Source: Gemmatimonadota bacterium (lineage in GTDB: Bacteria; GCA-2686955). Taken from it: a stretch of DNA of 7,700 nucleotides. Every line of letters starts with the position of its first letter. The stretch's first letter is position 1. Below, piece by piece: positions 6,092-7,700 of the stretch. The position numbers and the translations under genes are program-made. The notes below the pieces were generated by a model. It did no database searches and was not told the origin of the DNA. It worked only from the letters and a program-made list of their open reading frames with translations. The DNA lies in the NCBI GenBank assembly GCA_026991065.1, contig JALXCG010000166.1, positions 1 to 7,700 on the forward strand. The letters are read 5' to 3'.

Positions 6092-6208
6092 AAGAAACTC
6101 GATTTCGCGGTGTCGCGGCGGCGCCCGCCGGTGAGGAGAGGGGAGAGAGGAGAGAGCAGGGAGAGAAGATAACCCATTTGGCGCCGCCTCTCACACTGTC
6201 CGGGCCGC
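6092..6208. other. Intergenic leader of the isoprenoid block with polypurine/polypyrimidine tract
   Basis: This 117-nt gap separates the cNMP-like gene from ubiX. On the + strand 6133-6169 is purine-only apart from one C (6157) and one flanking T. The ubiX transcript would therefore have a C/U-rich leader. A 9-bp perfect inverted repeat brackets the tract: GGCGGCGCC at 6117-6125 and GGCGCCGCC at 6180-6188. No convincing -35/-10 pair is seen. A TTATCT on the minus strand near 6169-6174 could be a weak -10. Whether a promoter lies here or the block is read through from the cNMP-like gene is undetermined. Confidence 0.5.
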
Positions 6209-7135
6209 TTACCCGCAGCGCGCCTCGCCCCGCTCCAGGTTTTCCAGGTGGATCCGCGCCAGCGACCCCAGGAACGCCATCGCGGTTTCGTTGCGATCTT
6301 CGAGCACGTCGATCAGGTTCTCGCGCGAGGTCCGCAGCACCCGCGCCGGCGCAACAGCCCGCGCCGCATACCAGCGGGGACGTTCACAGAGCATCTCTTC
6401 CACGCCCATCACATGGCCGGGGCCGAAATGGTAGGTATGTTCGGTGCTGCGCACCTCGATCTCTCCCTCCAGAATGAGCACGGCACAGAGCGGACACTCG
6501 CCCATCTCCCAGAGCTGCCCTCCAGCGGCGAGCCGGTTTTCTTCGGCCAGATGGGCGAGGGTGCCGATCGAGGCGATGCCGATCGGGCGGAAGAGCTGGG
6601 TGCGGCGGAACACCAGCATCCGTTCCACCAAGTTCAGCGGCGCCTCCCCGGCGGCGCAGACGGGCGGGCTCGATCCCCAGGGCGCGCAGGTGAAATCGTC
6701 GGGGCGCCGCTCCACATCCCCCAGCAAAGCAGCAGAGATCTTGCGCAGGAAGTCGAGATAGAAGTCGAAGCTGTCCTCGAAAACATCCATCAGCGCATCC
6801 ACATCCAGGTAGAAGGCCAGCGTATCTTCGGCGGCGACCGCGTCGATCCCCTCCGGATGCTGCGAGATGCACTCCAGAAAGCCCACACTCTCCTGCGGAT
6901 TGACCCGGCGCAACTCGCGGCCGCCGCGCAGTACCCGCACCTGCCCTTCGACCACCGAATAGACACCGTGCAGCGCTTCTCCCTCGCTGAAAAGCTTCTC
7001 CCCCTGACTGAAGAGTCGCTCCCGGGCGCGCGAAGCGAGCCAGGCGAGCAGCGTCATCGGCAGTGCCTGCAGCATATCCAGGGCGCGGAAATGGAGCATG
7101 CGGTCGGTCGGGCCGAGCAGGTCCAGGTGCTTCAT
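6209..7135 (-). CDS. Protein with two degenerate cyclic-nucleotide-binding-like domains
   Basis: 308 residues. ATG 7135 is chosen because it overlaps the upstream stop (ATGA, 7132-7135) and has GGGGAGG seven nt upstream; a longer start at 7213 would lie within the neighbour. The first cNMP-like beta-roll covers about residues 21-135, with EKLFSEGEALHGVYSVVEGQ typical of the fold's early strands. The second covers about 174-300, with GQLWEMGECPLCAVLILEGE and the phosphate-cassette-like stretch from GPGHVMGVEEM to ARA. In the first domain the phosphate-binding cassette lacks the expected Gly-Glu and Arg, so nucleotide binding is doubtful; the second is closer but still divergent. There is no DNA-binding domain, so this is not a CRP-type regulator. 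It is coupled to the HEAT-like gene; similar HEAT plus cNMP pairs occur in bacteria, sometimes fused to a nucleotide-transporter-like membrane domain. Function unknown. Confidence 0.8.
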   Translation of the reverse strand: MKHLDLLGPTDRMLHFRALDMLQALPMTLLAWLASRARERLFSQGEKLFSEGEALHGVYSVVEGQVRVLRGGRELRRVNPQESVGFLECISQHPEGIDAVAAEDTLAFYLDVDALMDVFEDSFDFYLDFLRKISAALLGDVERRPDDFTCAPWGSSPPVCAAGEAPLNLVERMLVFRRTQLFRPIGIASIGTLAHLAEENRLAAGGQLWEMGECPLCAVLILEGEIEVRSTEHTYHFGPGHVMGVEEMLCERPRWYAARAVAPARVLRTSRENLIDVLEDRNETAMAFLGSLARIHLENLERGEARCG

Positions 7136-7698
7136 GCCGCGCCCTCCCCGCTCTCTTCGAGCAGTGGCTCGATCCACGCCTCCTGGTCGGCGCCGGACCG
7201 GCGCTCCAGCCATTGCGCATAATGCGCCGCCAGCCCGCGCAGCATCTCATTCGGCGCGCGCGTCAGAATCGCCAGGAGTTGATCGCGGTCCAGTTCCCGC
7301 TCCGGCGGCAACCCATAGCGGGCGGCGATCGCCCACCACTCCGCCTCGGGACGCTCATCCACCAGAGCCAGCACCGCTTCGCGCACCGGCGGCAGCAGCA
7401 CCGCGTTCAGCAACTCGATGCTGCTCGAACGGATCTCGCGCCGGCGGCTGCGCAGCCCGCGCAGCAGGCGCAAGAAATCCTCGCCCGGATTGAGCAGGGC
7501 CAGCACGCGGAAAAGCCGCTCCAGCACATTCGCCTCCTGCTCCACCAGCAGCTCCTCCAGCAGTTGCTGCAGCGCCAGTTCCTCGCGCTCCAGGGCGTCG
7601 GAAAACTCCTCGAGACCATCACGCTCGTCACGCAGAACCTGAACCCCGCACTCCGTGTCGCCGGCGTCGTGCTCTGCATGTTCGACGGCAAGACCACC
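7132..7698 (-). CDS. HEAT-like alpha-helical repeat protein, partial (5' end outside window or rearranged)
   Basis: The frame is open from the right edge of the window to TGA at 7134-7132. Confident family-like sequence runs from about 7600 leftwards. A charged helix leads into LERLFRVLALLNPGEDFLRL, then LRGLRSRRREIRSSSIELLN and LLPPVREAVLALVDER, then a further helical pair around DQLLAILTRAPNEMLRGLAA. This helix pattern is what I recall from HEAT domains that accompany bacterial nucleotide-transporter-like proteins and cNMP domains, which is also the neighbouring gene here. It probably serves as a protein-protein scaffold. Upstream of about 7610 the minus-strand translation becomes compositionally odd (HAEHDAGDTECG), and the + strand there reads as ParA. 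The true N-terminus is therefore likely lost, or replaced at a junction. GTG 7545 is the next in-frame start candidate. Confidence 0.65.
   Translation of the reverse strand, partial: GGLAVEHAEHDAGDTECGVQVLRDERDGLEEFSDALEREELALQQLLEELLVEQEANVLERLFRVLALLNPGEDFLRLLRGLRSRRREIRSSSIELLNAVLLPPVREAVLALVDERPEAEWWAIAARYGLPPERELDRDQLLAILTRAPNEMLRGLAAHYAQWLERRSGADQEAWIEPLLEESGEGAA
7567..7698 (+). pseudogene. ParA/Soj-family ATPase C-terminal fragment, running off the window
   Basis: The + strand reads LQRQFLALQGVGKLLETI (7567-7620), then LVTQNLNPALRVAGVV (7624-7671) and MFDGKTT (7678-7698). This follows the ParA/Soj consensus 'Q-x-E-Y-x-ALEG-x-x-LL-x-TI-x-LV...LNP-x-L-x-x-GVLLTM-x-D-x-RT' position by position. 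In an intact gene the Walker A (KGGxGKT) and the DCPPS block should lie roughly 100-400 nt upstream. There the + frame gives only Gln/Ala-rich antisense of the HEAT-like gene, with none of these motifs. The fragment therefore lacks its ATPase N-terminal half. It is either a remnant joined by recombination or one side of an assembly junction between about 7560 and 7610. The continuation lies outside the window. Confidence 0.55.
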
Positions 7699-7700
7699 CA

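Noticed and set aside
3932-6172. A 746-residue open frame on the + strand
   Set aside because: It is antisense to the UbiD homologue, ubiX and part of aconitase X, which carry clear family motifs. Its translation is His/Arg/Gln-rich without domains, as expected of a GC-rich shadow.
7407-7697. A 96-residue minus-strand frame beginning MVLPSNMQ
   Set aside because: It is Ser/Arg/Cys-rich and out of frame with both the HEAT-like gene and the ParA stretch; no family resemblance.

Overview
The window is GC-rich, densely packed DNA that looks bacterial. Clear Shine-Dalgarno sequences precede several genes. The gene types are typically bacterial: an HD phosphohydrolase, a winged-helix regulator with a small membrane protein, tandem cNMP-binding-like domains with a HEAT-like partner, and a ParA fragment. 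No rRNA, tRNA, CRISPR array or insertion sequence is visible. The phylum cannot be fixed from this sequence alone.

Layout. 2-505 (+): 3' part of an HD-domain gene. 506-620: an AT-rich intergenic region with a sigma70-like promoter overlapped by interlocking palindromes. 621-1497 (+): a six-helix membrane protein overlapping a winged-helix regulator, probably autoregulated. 1508-6091 (-): a five-gene block, read right to left, of UbiX, a UbiD-family decarboxylase, aconitase X large and small subunits, and isopentenyl phosphate kinase. The last four genes are joined by 4-nt stop/start overlaps. UbiX is separated from the UbiD homologue by 147 nt that contain a heptanucleotide tandem repeat. 6209-7700 (-): a protein with two degenerate cNMP-binding-like domains, 4-nt coupled to a HEAT-like protein that runs off the window. 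At the right edge the opposite strand encodes a strongly ParA-like C-terminal stretch with no N-terminal half, which suggests a recombination or assembly junction.

The main result is the five-gene block. Together it encodes the lower half of the archaeal (modified) mevalonate pathway. Phosphomevalonate dehydratase (aconitase X, two subunits) converts 5-phosphomevalonate to trans-anhydromevalonate 5-phosphate. A UbiD-family decarboxylase converts that to isopentenyl phosphate. Isopentenyl phosphate kinase makes IPP. UbiX makes the prenyl-FMN cofactor the decarboxylase needs. The upper pathway (HMG-CoA synthase, HMG-CoA reductase, mevalonate kinase) is not in the window. Such a compact, translationally coupled module in an apparently bacterial setting is the most notable feature here.
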